From NCBI GenBank assembly GCA_050874365.1, contig JBNMKN010000112.1:1-5616 (forward strand): 5,616 nucleotides of DNA. The letters are read 5' to 3'. Source of the stretch: Eshraghiella sp050874365 (lineage in GTDB: Bacteria; Bacillota; Clostridia; Lachnospirales; Lachnospiraceae). How positions within the stretch are numbered: the first letter of the stretch is position 1; each line of letters opens with the position of its first letter. Under the pieces are notes generated by a model that had not been told where the DNA came from, searched no databases, and saw only the letters and a program-made list of their open reading frames with translations. Shown in pieces: positions 1 to 5,616 of this stretch. The translations under genes and the position numbers were made by a program.

Positions 1-1
1 C

Positions 2-454
2 CAGAATATGGGTGCAAAAAAATATGACAGGCTTGGCAAAATCCTTAAAAACGGCTTATGTCTTGCCATATTGTTCGGTGCAGGTTTTGGCGGAACAGTA
101 ATACTGTTTGGCAGAAATCTTTTGTCCATATATACCAATGACAGTGCGGCAATAAGTGCCGGAATGACAAGACTTTATATAATAACAGGAACTTATACTT
201 TATGCGGAATTATGGATGTAATGGTTGGCGCAATAAGAGGAATCGGATATACGGTACTCCCAACAATCGTTTCACTTATCGGAGCCTGTGCATTGAGACT
301 TGTATGGCTTGCAACGGTTTTCAGAATACCGAAATTCCACACGATTAACACGGTATATTTATCTTATCCAATAACATGGTTTGTCACAATCATAGCCCAT
401 GTTATCTGTTATATCATAATAAGAAAAAAGAATAGATTTGGAGAAAAACAATGA
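2..454 (+). CDS. MATE-family efflux transporter, C-terminal part (5' end outside window)
   Basis: This is the last 150 residues of a MATE (multidrug and toxic compound extrusion) integral membrane exporter, a family that uses Na+ or H+ gradients to expel cationic compounds. The frame is open to the left edge. It begins with codons for Q-N-M-G-A-K-K-Y, matching the family's common 'QN-GA' segment, so the ATG at 8 is internal and not a start. About four hydrophobic segments are visible, near visible residues 17-37, 57-77, 84-108 and 117-140. The stretch GAIRGIGYTVLP (visible 76-87) is typical of the second MATE repeat. The protein ends in a short basic tail (RKKNRFGEKQ). Family members are usually about 450 residues, so roughly one third is present. 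The stop codon overlaps the next gene's start by 4 bp (ATGA), implying co-transcription and translational coupling. The substrate cannot be told from the sequence. Confidence 0.88.
   Translation, partial: QNMGAKKYDRLGKILKNGLCLAILFGAGFGGTVILFGRNLLSIYTNDSAAISAGMTRLYIITGTYTLCGIMDVMVGAIRGIGYTVLPTIVSLIGACALRLVWLATVFRIPKFHTINTVYLSYPITWFVTIIAHVICYIIIRKKNRFGEKQ
440..443 (+). promoter_or_regulatory. Ribosome binding site of the histidine phosphatase gene
   Basis: GGAG lies 7 nt before the ATG at 451 and inside the last codons of the transporter gene. Together with the ATGA overlap it supports the 451 start and coupled translation. Confidence 0.6.
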
Positions 455-990
455 AATATTTTTATTATACAAGACACGGTCAGACAGTATGGAATGTTGA
501 AAATAAAATATGCGGCGTAAGTGATGTGTCACTTACGGAAAAGGGTATTAATCAGGCAAAGGAACTTGGCAAAAAAATTCTTGATGAGAATATCCATATT
601 GATGAAATTCTGTATTCACCTCTTGTAAGGGCAAAAGAGACAGCTCTTTACATATCGGAAATTACAGGAATACCCGCAAAAGAAGAACCCCGCCTTAAAG
701 AACAGGCATTTGGAAAATACGAGGGAACACCACGTAACGGCGAGGACTTCAGGGCTTCCAAAAGGAATTTTATCGACAGCTATGACGGCGGTGAAACAAT
801 GCTTCATCTTGCACAGCGAATCTACAACCTCATAGACGACATCAAAAATGAACCGGGAGACAAGGTATACCTTCTTGTAGCCCATAACGGAATTTCGAGA
901 GTGATTAATTCCTACTTCCATGATATGAGCAATGAGGAATATGCCGATTTTGGAATAAGAAATTGCGAAATACGGAAGTATGAGTTTTAG
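451..990 (+). CDS. Histidine phosphatase family protein (phosphoglycerate mutase-like)
   Basis: This is a 179-residue cytosolic phosphatase of the histidine phosphatase (PGM/CobC-like) superfamily, complete in the window. The N-terminal signature TRHGQT (residues 7-12) carries the catalytic R8-H9, where H9 would be the phosphorylated residue. R60 in YSPLVRAKET is the second conserved arginine. E84 in RLKEQAFGKYEG is the expected general acid region. H145 in VAHNG is the second catalytic histidine. All key residues are intact and the length is typical of small broad-specificity or alpha-ribazole-phosphatase-like members. It is too short for a glycolytic dPGM, which has about 230-250 residues. 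It overlaps the MATE gene by 4 bp and is followed after 23 bp by the HNH gene. No cobalamin genes are visible, so a CobC role is not supported and the substrate is unknown. Confidence 0.9.
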   Translation: MKYFYYTRHGQTVWNVENKICGVSDVSLTEKGINQAKELGKKILDENIHIDEILYSPLVRAKETALYISEITGIPAKEEPRLKEQAFGKYEGTPRNGEDFRASKRNFIDSYDGGETMLHLAQRIYNLIDDIKNEPGDKVYLLVAHNGISRVINSYFHDMSNEEYADFGIRNCEIRKYEF

Positions 991-999
991 GGGGAATAC

Positions 1000-1005
1000 G
1001 AGGAG
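1000..1005 (+). promoter_or_regulatory. Ribosome binding site of the HNH endonuclease gene
   Basis: GAGGAG is placed 8 nt before the ATG at 1014 in the 23-bp gap after the phosphatase gene. It fixes the start. No separate promoter could be recognised in this short gap, so the gene is probably read from the upstream operon or from a promoter hidden in the phosphatase gene. Confidence 0.65.
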
Positions 1006-1013
1006 AAAAATTT

Positions 1014-2612
1014 ATGGAAGATAATCAGTTGCTTTTTTGTAATATTACTTATATGAAATATTATAATGGGGATGATGAAAATGATAGACCGGTTCATGGT
1101 GGAAAATATGTAGACAAAACCGGAGATGCTTATGAAAAGAATAATTTTCGCGAGGAAACAGATGGATATTATTATGGATTTGTGGAAACAAAATATAATG
1201 ATGGTTATGAAAGCGGAAAATATCCTAAAAAGATTCATATAGAAAAAATCAATTCTCAATATAAGGGTAAAGAATATATAGAAAATGTTACGGTTGTCTT
1301 TTGTGCTAAATCAGATATTTTAGATACTACAGTTATCGTGGGATGGTATAAAAATGCGACTGTTTACAGGGAAAGAAAAACTATATACGGACGTCAATAT
1401 AATATTAAAGCTAAAGTAGAGGATTCTTATTTAATACCGGTAATAAACAGAACTTACGTTATTCCAAGAGCAATAAATTCAGATGAAAAGATTGGTTTTG
1501 GACAGTCGGGTTTATGGTATGCGAATAATATAGAAGAAGAAAAAATATTTGCTTTAAAAGTTAAGAATTACATTGATAATTATACACAGGAAGTATATCT
1601 TGATGCAGATAGAGTGATATGTGAAAAAAATACATATGAGATTTTGAATAAATATATGGGGACGAGATACAATGGATGGATGCAGGCATGTTGGCCTGAA
1701 AAGTATGCTGATAAACAATTTAGAGTCTGGTTTCCTAAGCTTGCAAACACTAGAAACGAAGAGACTATGGCGGCAACATCTGGTTATATTAATATAATAT
1801 CAGATGATTGGAATGAAATTGTATTTGATGACACCAGAAAAAGAGAGACAGAAGACGATAAACGGTATAAGTTTGATGGACATTCAATTGTTTTTGCAAT
1901 GGAACCGAATAACGGCTTATATATTTTTAGAGGAATATATGATATTGATAATAATAAAACAGAGTTGAATCATTTAGTTTATAAAAGAATTGCAACCAAA
2001 GTAAAAATAATTGGGGCACCGGCATTCAAAATAGAATTGATAGATGAAATTTGTGATGATATACCATTAACTTATGAGGAGCAGGAAAAGCAGGCGATAT
2101 CGTTACCTGATGAAAGATTGTTCAAGATTGCCAAAATGTATGAAACTGATTCTCCTGAAAAAAGGAAAGTAAAGGAGACAGAGCAGTTTGTGAGAAATCC
2201 GTATATTGCTGAGGCAACAAAAAGAAGAGCAAATGGTATATGTCAGTTATGCAGAAAAGCTGCTCCATTTACGAGATTAGATGGGAATCCTTATTTGGAA
2301 AGTCATCATATAATCTGGTTATCAGAGGGTGGAAGTGATAGTTTAAATAACACGGTGGCTTTATGTCCCAACTGTCATAAGAAAATGCATATTATCAATG
2401 ACAAAAAAGATATTATAAAACTACAAAATTCAAATAACAAAATAAATTTAACAGATTTTGATAATGTTGTTGGAAGAGAAGTATATCATGAAAAATATGG
2501 AATAGGCATTATCAATGCACTTGATGATAAAGTTATAGAAGTATATTTTAATACAATAATGAAAAAGTTTATGCGTGAGTCATTAGAAAATGGGACTTTA
2601 GTATTGATGTAA
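1014..2612 (+). CDS. HNH endonuclease with long N-terminal region and Tudor-like C-terminal tail
   Basis: This is a 532-residue protein with no signal peptide or membrane segment, presumably cytosolic. The HNH nuclease domain spans about residues 395-460. It has a zinc knuckle C410-x2-C413 and C451-x2-C454, the catalytic ESHH (H431/H432), the conserved asparagine N446 and CHKKMH (H455, H459), so every expected residue is present. Residues 485-532 (VGREVYHEKYGIGII, then VEVYF-like and KKF strands) resemble the Tudor-like tail of PcrA/UvrD helicases. The N-terminal region, about 1-350, is rich in Tyr, Trp and Phe. It includes GGKYVD (29-34), IVGWYKNATVYR (108-119) and VYKRIATKVK (322-331), which recall from memory uncharacterised HNH-linked regions; I cannot name the domain. 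The architecture (possible reader region plus HNH) suggests modification-dependent DNA cleavage, but the function is inferred. Base composition is more AT-rich than the flanking genes, consistent with acquisition. It could also be a mobile-element nuclease. Confidence 0.85.
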   Translation: MEDNQLLFCNITYMKYYNGDDENDRPVHGGKYVDKTGDAYEKNNFREETDGYYYGFVETKYNDGYESGKYPKKIHIEKINSQYKGKEYIENVTVVFCAKSDILDTTVIVGWYKNATVYRERKTIYGRQYNIKAKVEDSYLIPVINRTYVIPRAINSDEKIGFGQSGLWYANNIEEEKIFALKVKNYIDNYTQEVYLDADRVICEKNTYEILNKYMGTRYNGWMQACWPEKYADKQFRVWFPKLANTRNEETMAATSGYINIISDDWNEIVFDDTRKRETEDDKRYKFDGHSIVFAMEPNNGLYIFRGIYDIDNNKTELNHLVYKRIATKVKIIGAPAFKIELIDEICDDIPLTYEEQEKQAISLPDERLFKIAKMYETDSPEKRKVKETEQFVRNPYIAEATKRRANGICQLCRKAAPFTRLDGNPYLESHHIIWLSEGGSDSLNNTVALCPNCHKKMHIINDKKDIIKLQNSNNKINLTDFDNVVGREVYHEKYGIGIINALDDKVIEVYFNTIMKKFMRESLENGTLVLM

Positions 2613-2700
2613 TAAGGGTGGTTTTATAATAAATTAATACAATGTACCATATACTTTTGATAGTTACAACATAACATTTTTGCGAGTATTGCTATTTGTT
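2613..2700. other. AT-rich spacer after the HNH gene, no feature seen
   Basis: This is the first 88 bp of the 464-bp convergent intergenic region. No hairpin followed by a T-run was found here, so the plus-strand operon has no obvious terminator of its own immediately after the stop codon. Transcripts may continue into the repeat array and end at the hairpin at 3024-3055. Confidence 0.5.
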
Positions 2701-3015
2701 TACCTAAACGGCTGAGAAAGGTGGAAAGGGTAGAGAATTTTGTAATGGAGGAATTGGGAAATCTACCTAAATGCCTTGGAAGGGTGGAAAGGGTAGAGAA
2801 TTCAGCAACAGAGAAATGCAAAACTCTACCTAGATGGCTTAGAAGAGTAGAAATGGTAGAGAATTTTGTAATGGAGAAATGTGAAATTCTACCTATATGA
2901 CAGAAAAGTGCAAGAAGGGTAGAAATTCCAGCAACAGAGAAATGTAAAAATCTACCTAAACGGCTGAAAAGTGCAAAAAGAGGTAGAAAATCCCAATAAA
3001 TCAGCACAATATGCA
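2701..3015. repeat. Five-unit 63-bp tandem repeat array with alternating subtypes
   Basis: Units begin with TACCTA at 2701, 2764, 2827, 2890 and 2953, an exact 63-bp spacing. By hand alignment, units 1-4 need no gaps. Unit 1 versus 3 differs at 12 of 63 positions and unit 2 versus 4 at 16. Adjacent units also differ (1 versus 2 at 16, 3 versus 4 at 20). A diagnostic segment alternates: units 1 and 3 carry TTTTGTAATGGAG, units 2 and 4 carry TTCAGCAACAGAG, giving an A-B-A-B pattern with a 126-bp higher order. Unit 5 starts like unit 1 (15 identical bases) and then decays. TCTACC near each unit start and GGTAGA near mid-unit form interleaved inverted repeats, so hairpins are possible on either strand. 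Frames stay open because 63 is a multiple of 3, but substitutions show no third-position bias, so it is not called as a gene. The role is unknown. Confidence 0.88.
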
Positions 3016-3023
3016 AAAAAGTA

Positions 3024-3055
3024 AGCGTGGTGTCCACAATAGTGGACACCACGCT
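3024..3055 (-). terminator. Intrinsic terminator of the nrdD-nrdG-dut operon, possibly bidirectional
   Basis: AGCGTGGTGTCCAC (3024-3037) and its exact reverse complement (3042-3055) flank a 4-nt AATA loop, giving a perfect 14-bp stem. Read on the minus strand, the stem begins 21 bp after the dut stop codon and is followed by TTACTTTTTTGC, a T-run starting 3 nt past the stem. On the plus strand the stem is followed only by CATTTTA, a weaker tail. It may still end the convergent HNH transcript because no other terminator lies on that side. Confidence 0.9.
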
Positions 3056-3076
3056 CATTTTAAACAACGTAAATCC

Positions 3077-3517
3077 CTACTTCGTCCCTGTTGAACCGAA
3101 GCCACCTTCACCTCTTACAGTCTCGCTGAGAGAATCGGTAAGGTTAAAATCAGCCGTAATAAAAGGTGTAATTACAAGCTGGGCAACACGCTCGGCAGGT
3201 TCAACTGTCTGTTCTGAATCAGAGTGATTGTGAAGTGCTATCATAAATTCGCCTCTGTAGTCAGGGTCTACAACGCCTACTTTATTGGCAGGAGCAAGAC
3301 CTCTTTTTGAAGCAAGACCGCTTCGTGGATATATAAGACCGGCATAGCCTGCGGGGATTTCCATTGCAAGACCTGTGTGCACCATAACGGTTTCATGAGG
3401 CTTAATGGTAATAGGTTCGTCAAGACAGGCATATAAGTCCGCACCGGCAGCATATTCTGAACCGTAAGTAGGCAGAATAGCTTTATCGTTAATTTTCTTT
3501 ACATTAATTGTAGTCAT
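3077..3517 (-). CDS. dut: Deoxyuridine 5'-triphosphate nucleotidohydrolase (trimeric dUTPase)
   Basis: This enzyme hydrolyses dUTP to dUMP and pyrophosphate, keeping uracil out of DNA and providing the thymidylate synthase substrate. The 146-residue protein has all five motifs of the homotrimeric family: I AAGADLYA (23-30), II PRSGLA (64-69), III GVVDPDYRGE (81-90, with D84 as likely catalytic Asp and Y87 the sugar-stacking Tyr), IV ERVAQLVITP (109-118) and the glycine-rich P-loop-like V RGEGGFGSTG (135-144). Length is normal for the family. The frame stays open upstream to 3652, but the start at 3517 (MTTINVKK) is chosen for three reasons. A strong GGAGG sits 7 nt before it, motif I then falls at the usual distance, and the longer version would overlap nrdG by more than 100 bp. 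It is the last gene of the operon, 25 bp after nrdG, with a terminator immediately behind. Confidence 0.95.
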   Translation of the reverse strand: MTTINVKKINDKAILPTYGSEYAAGADLYACLDEPITIKPHETVMVHTGLAMEIPAGYAGLIYPRSGLASKRGLAPANKVGVVDPDYRGEFMIALHNHSDSEQTVEPAERVAQLVITPFITADFNLTDSLSETVRGEGGFGSTGTK

Positions 3518-3524
3518 GTCATTT

Positions 3525-3529
3525 CCTCC
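3525..3529 (-). promoter_or_regulatory. Ribosome binding site that fixes the dut start
   Basis: GGAGG on the minus strand, 7 nt before the ATG at 3517, within the 25-bp nrdG-dut gap. It decides against the longer in-frame start at 3652. Confidence 0.8.
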
Positions 3530-3542
3530 GTAGTATGTGTAA

Positions 3543-4100
3543 CTATTTAGAAGGGTAGTTATACTGTGGTCTGACAGGTTCCCAGATAACAATTTCACCG
3601 CCGTTTTGAAGGGTGGCGGGAACATCAATAGCCCTCTGGTTGCTTGAACCACGGAAATATGCGGATAAATCTTTTAATTCTTCAACATAAGGACCGTCCA
3701 TGAGAACGTCAATATTGGAAAGAATCTCCTTTGTCTCAGGAATTTCATTAACCATGCGGCCAAGGATATCCATGTCGAAAAGATAACCGCTGTATATCCA
3801 TATTGTTTTACTTGAACCGTAGACTTCCCTTACCTTGCGGATAAGAGGAAGAATTCCGGGCTGGTTGGCAGGCTCCATCGGCTCACCGCCAAGAATTGTA
3901 AGACCGGAAATATAAGGTGGTTCAAGGTCTTTTATTATCATGTCAATTTCTTTTTCGGTAAAGGGATTTCCGTAATTGAAATCCCATGTAACCTCATTAA
4001 AACAACCTTTGCAATGGTGGGTGCATCCGCTTACAAAAAGAGAAATTCTCACTCCCGGACCATTAGCAGCATCATTGCATTTTATATCTGCATAATTCAT
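3543..4100 (-). CDS. nrdG: Anaerobic ribonucleoside-triphosphate reductase activating protein (radical SAM)
   Basis: This is the activase of class III ribonucleotide reductase. It cleaves S-adenosylmethionine with a [4Fe-4S] cluster and generates the glycyl radical on NrdD under anaerobic conditions. The 185-residue protein has the radical-SAM cysteine motif C26-x3-C30-x2-C33 (CTHHCKGC), the preceding NGPGVRISLFVSGC segment, the SAM-binding GGEP at 71-74, and the NrdG-type C-terminal signature MDGPY (134-138) followed by RGSSNQR (150-156). It is about 30 residues longer than the compact 154-residue E. coli protein, partly through the tail after the RGSSNQR motif. The start at 4100 is preceded by GAGG at a 5-nt spacing, only 9 bp after the nrdD stop. 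The gene order and spacing indicate one transcript with nrdD and dut. Confidence 0.94.
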   Translation of the reverse strand: MNYADIKCNDAANGPGVRISLFVSGCTHHCKGCFNEVTWDFNYGNPFTEKEIDMIIKDLEPPYISGLTILGGEPMEPANQPGILPLIRKVREVYGSSKTIWIYSGYLFDMDILGRMVNEIPETKEILSNIDVLMDGPYVEELKDLSAYFRGSSNQRAIDVPATLQNGGEIVIWEPVRPQYNYPSK

Positions 4101-4105
4101 AACGT

Positions 4106-4109
4106 CCTC
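4106..4109 (-). promoter_or_regulatory. Ribosome binding site of nrdG, abutting the nrdD stop
   Basis: On the minus strand the nrdD stop and the nrdG start read TAAGAGGACGTTATG, so the Shine-Dalgarno GAGG directly follows the stop codon. Ribosomes finishing nrdD could reinitiate on nrdG, which would keep enzyme and activase output linked. Confidence 0.65.
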
Positions 4110-5615
4110 TTAGATATGTAATACTCTTGAATTGATTTCCTTTGTCTTACCTACGTTCCAGAAATTCTCGCCAAGGTAACCACAGGTTCTTCTTGTAACG
4201 TTCATCTTGTTGTGGTCTTTATTGTGGCACTGAGGACATTCCCATTCAAGATTATCGTTAATTATGATTTCACCGTCATATCCGCATACCTGACAATAGT
4301 CTGATTTGGTATTGAATTCGGCATACTGGATATTGTCATATATGTATTTAACAAGCTCTTCAAGAGCAGGAAGATTATGTCTTAAGTTAGGTATCTCAAC
4401 GTAGGAGATAGCACCGCCTGAAGAAATAGTCTGGAACTGGCTCTCAAATTTGAATTTAGAGAAAGCGTCAATCTTTTCACGGACATCAACATGATATGAG
4501 TTGGTGTAGTAACCCTTATCCGTAACATCTTTTATAACGCCGAATTTACGTTTGTCAATCTCGGCAAAACGGTAGCAGAGACTTTCTGCAGGAGTTCCGT
4601 AAAGACCGAAACCAAGACCTGTATTACGTTTCCATGTATCGCAGGCTTCACGGAGTCTGTTCATGACTTTGAGGGCAAATGCTGTTCCTTTAGGGTCTGT
4701 ATGACTTACACCGGTCATAAGCTTGGTAACTTCATAAAGTCCGATATAACCAAGTGAGATAGTAGAGTAGCCGTTATGTAAAAGCGGATCTATTGTTTCG
4801 CCCGGTTTTAATCTTGCTATGGCACCGTACTGCCAGTGAATAGGGCTTACATCGGATAATGTACCCTCAAGTGCTTTATGTCTGCACATAAGTGCTTCAA
4901 AACATAAAGAAAGCCTTTCTTCCATTAATTCCCAGAAAAGCTCTTCATTGCCGTTGGCAATAATACCTATCTGAGGAAGATTAATGCTGACAACACCCTG
5001 ATTGAAACGGCCTTCCCATTTGTAATTGCCGTTTTCATCTTTCCAAGGACTTAAGAAAGAACGGCATCCCATACATGAGAATACTTCGCCTTCGTAGTTT
5101 TCACGCATCTTTTTAGCAGAAATGTAATCAGGGTACATTCTCTTTGAAGAACATTCAACGGCTAATTTGGTAAGGTAATCATATTTACCACCCTTTAAAC
5201 AGTTGTGTTCGTCAAGGACATAAATAAGCTTTGGAAATGCAGGAGTGATATATACACCTGCTTCGTTTTTAATACCCTGAATTCTCTGCTTGAGAATTTC
5301 TTCTATAATTAATGCAACCTCATCCTTGTAAGGGTCGTCCTCCCTGAGATTAAGGAAAAGTGTAACAAAAGGAGACTGACCGTTGGTTGTCATCAATGTG
5401 TTAATCTGATACTGGATTGTCTGGACACCTGACTTCAGTTCGTCCATGGTTCTGTCGGTAGCCAATTTTTCGATAGCTTCGTCAGAAAGGATATCAGCAA
5501 ATTTTTCTTTATAATTTCTAAGAAATTTTTCTTTGGTTTTTCTTAAATATTTACCGAGGTGACGGATATCAACAGACTGTCCGCCGTACTGGCTGCTGGC
5601 AACAGCAGCAATAAT
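4110..5615 (-). CDS. nrdD: Anaerobic (class III) ribonucleoside-triphosphate reductase, 5' end outside window
   Basis: This is the oxygen-sensitive glycyl-radical enzyme that reduces ribonucleoside triphosphates to deoxyribonucleotides. 501 C-terminal residues are visible; the frame is open to the right edge, where the N-terminal part (normally with an allosteric ATP-cone) is missing. An apparent start at 5465 is an internal TTG (leucine). Upstream of it the frame encodes VASSQYGGQ (visible 5-13), a core NrdD segment. Further landmarks are TTNGQSPFVTLF (76-87), CMGCR (C181, C184; one is the expected thiyl-radical Cys, about 295-298 residues before the glycyl site as in E. coli) and GRFNQGVVSINLPQ (202-215). 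The C-terminal zinc site is C441-x2-C444 with C460-x2-C463, and the glycyl-radical loop is RRTCGYLG, with G479 as the probable radical residue. All catalytic elements in view are intact. It is followed after 9 bp by nrdG. Confidence 0.96.
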   Translation of the reverse strand: MIAAVASSQYGGQSVDIRHLGKYLRKTKEKFLRNYKEKFADILSDEAIEKLATDRTMDELKSGVQTIQYQINTLMTTNGQSPFVTLFLNLREDDPYKDEVALIIEEILKQRIQGIKNEAGVYITPAFPKLIYVLDEHNCLKGGKYDYLTKLAVECSSKRMYPDYISAKKMRENYEGEVFSCMGCRSFLSPWKDENGNYKWEGRFNQGVVSINLPQIGIIANGNEELFWELMEERLSLCFEALMCRHKALEGTLSDVSPIHWQYGAIARLKPGETIDPLLHNGYSTISLGYIGLYEVTKLMTGVSHTDPKGTAFALKVMNRLREACDTWKRNTGLGFGLYGTPAESLCYRFAEIDKRKFGVIKDVTDKGYYTNSYHVDVREKIDAFSKFKFESQFQTISSGGAISYVEIPNLRHNLPALEELVKYIYDNIQYAEFNTKSDYCQVCGYDGEIIINDNLEWECPQCHNKDHNKMNVTRRTCGYLGENFWNVGKTKEINSRVLHI

Positions 5616-5616
5616 C

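Noticed and set aside
8..10. ATG at 8 as a true start of the transporter
   Set aside because: Upstream codons Q-N are in frame and match the MATE 'QN-GA' segment. The remaining protein is only the C-terminal third, so the gene is cut by the window edge.
616..921. Minus-strand open frame opposite the phosphatase gene
   Set aside because: It is a shadow of a well-supported gene with all catalytic motifs, and has no recognisable domain of its own.
987..1259. Hydrophobic minus-strand open frame opposite the start of the HNH gene
   Set aside because: Its Ile/Phe-rich composition is what the complement of an AT-rich, Lys/Glu/Tyr-rich gene gives. It has no support as a separate membrane protein.
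2701..3015. CRISPR array
   Set aside because: The whole 63-bp unit is repeated and drifts together. There are no short near-identical repeats separated by unique spacers, and no cas genes are visible.
2624..3067. 147-residue minus-strand open frame with a 21-residue repeat across the 63-bp array
   Set aside because: It begins with a TTG inside or before the terminator stem, has no ribosome binding site and runs through the terminator hairpin. Substitutions between units show no third-position excess. It is explained by the 63-bp (multiple of 3) repeat length.
3027..3227. Plus-strand 66-residue open frame across the terminator and the dut 3' end
   Set aside because: It starts within the hairpin and lies antisense to the conserved dUTPase motif V and IV coding region, so it is a shadow frame.
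3518..3652. 45-residue N-terminal extension of dUTPase
   Set aside because: It overlaps nrdG, lacks dUTPase similarity and has no ribosome binding site of note, whereas the internal ATG at 3517 has an ideal GGAGG.
5463..5465. TTG at 5465 as the start of a short nrdD
   Set aside because: The frame continues upstream to the window edge and encodes conserved NrdD sequence (ASSQYGG), so this TTG is an internal leucine codon.

Overview
The window looks like chromosomal DNA from an anaerobic Gram-positive bacterium of the Clostridia, most likely a Lachnospiraceae-type gut organism. The reasons are the strictly anaerobic class III ribonucleotide reductase genes, AT-leaning codon use, strong GGAGG-type ribosome binding sites and tight gene packing. 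The family-level placement is an inference; no 16S or other marker is present.

Left part, plus strand (2-2612). The window opens inside a MATE-family multidrug/cation exporter, of which only the C-terminal third is visible. Its stop codon overlaps the start of a histidine phosphatase (phosphoglycerate-mutase-like) gene as ATGA. After 23 bp comes a 532-residue protein with a clear C-terminal HNH nuclease domain, a Tudor/UvrD-tail-like module at its extreme C-terminus and a long N-terminal region rich in aromatic residues. This gene is visibly more AT-rich than its neighbours and is the most probable acquired, defence-like element here. It could be a single-gene modification-dependent (type IV-like) restriction enzyme, but that is inferred from architecture only.

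Middle (2613-3076). This 464-bp gene-free stretch separates convergent genes. It holds an array of five 63-bp tandem repeat units (2701-3015). The first four have no insertions or deletions, the units alternate between two subtypes, and inverted hexamers TCTACC/GGTAGA are interleaved through the array. Next to the array is a perfect 14-bp stem hairpin (3024-3055), which is the intrinsic terminator of the minus-strand operon.

Right part, minus strand (3077-5616). The operon runs nrdD (its 5' end lies off the right edge), nrdG, dut, with gaps of 9 and 25 bp. NrdD reduces ribonucleoside triphosphates anaerobically, NrdG installs the glycyl radical on NrdD, and dUTPase removes the dUTP that a triphosphate-level reductase makes from UTP while supplying dUMP for thymidylate synthesis. 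These three genes form a coherent anaerobic DNA-precursor unit.

The two items that most deserve a second look are the HNH/Tudor-like protein and the 63-bp repeat array.
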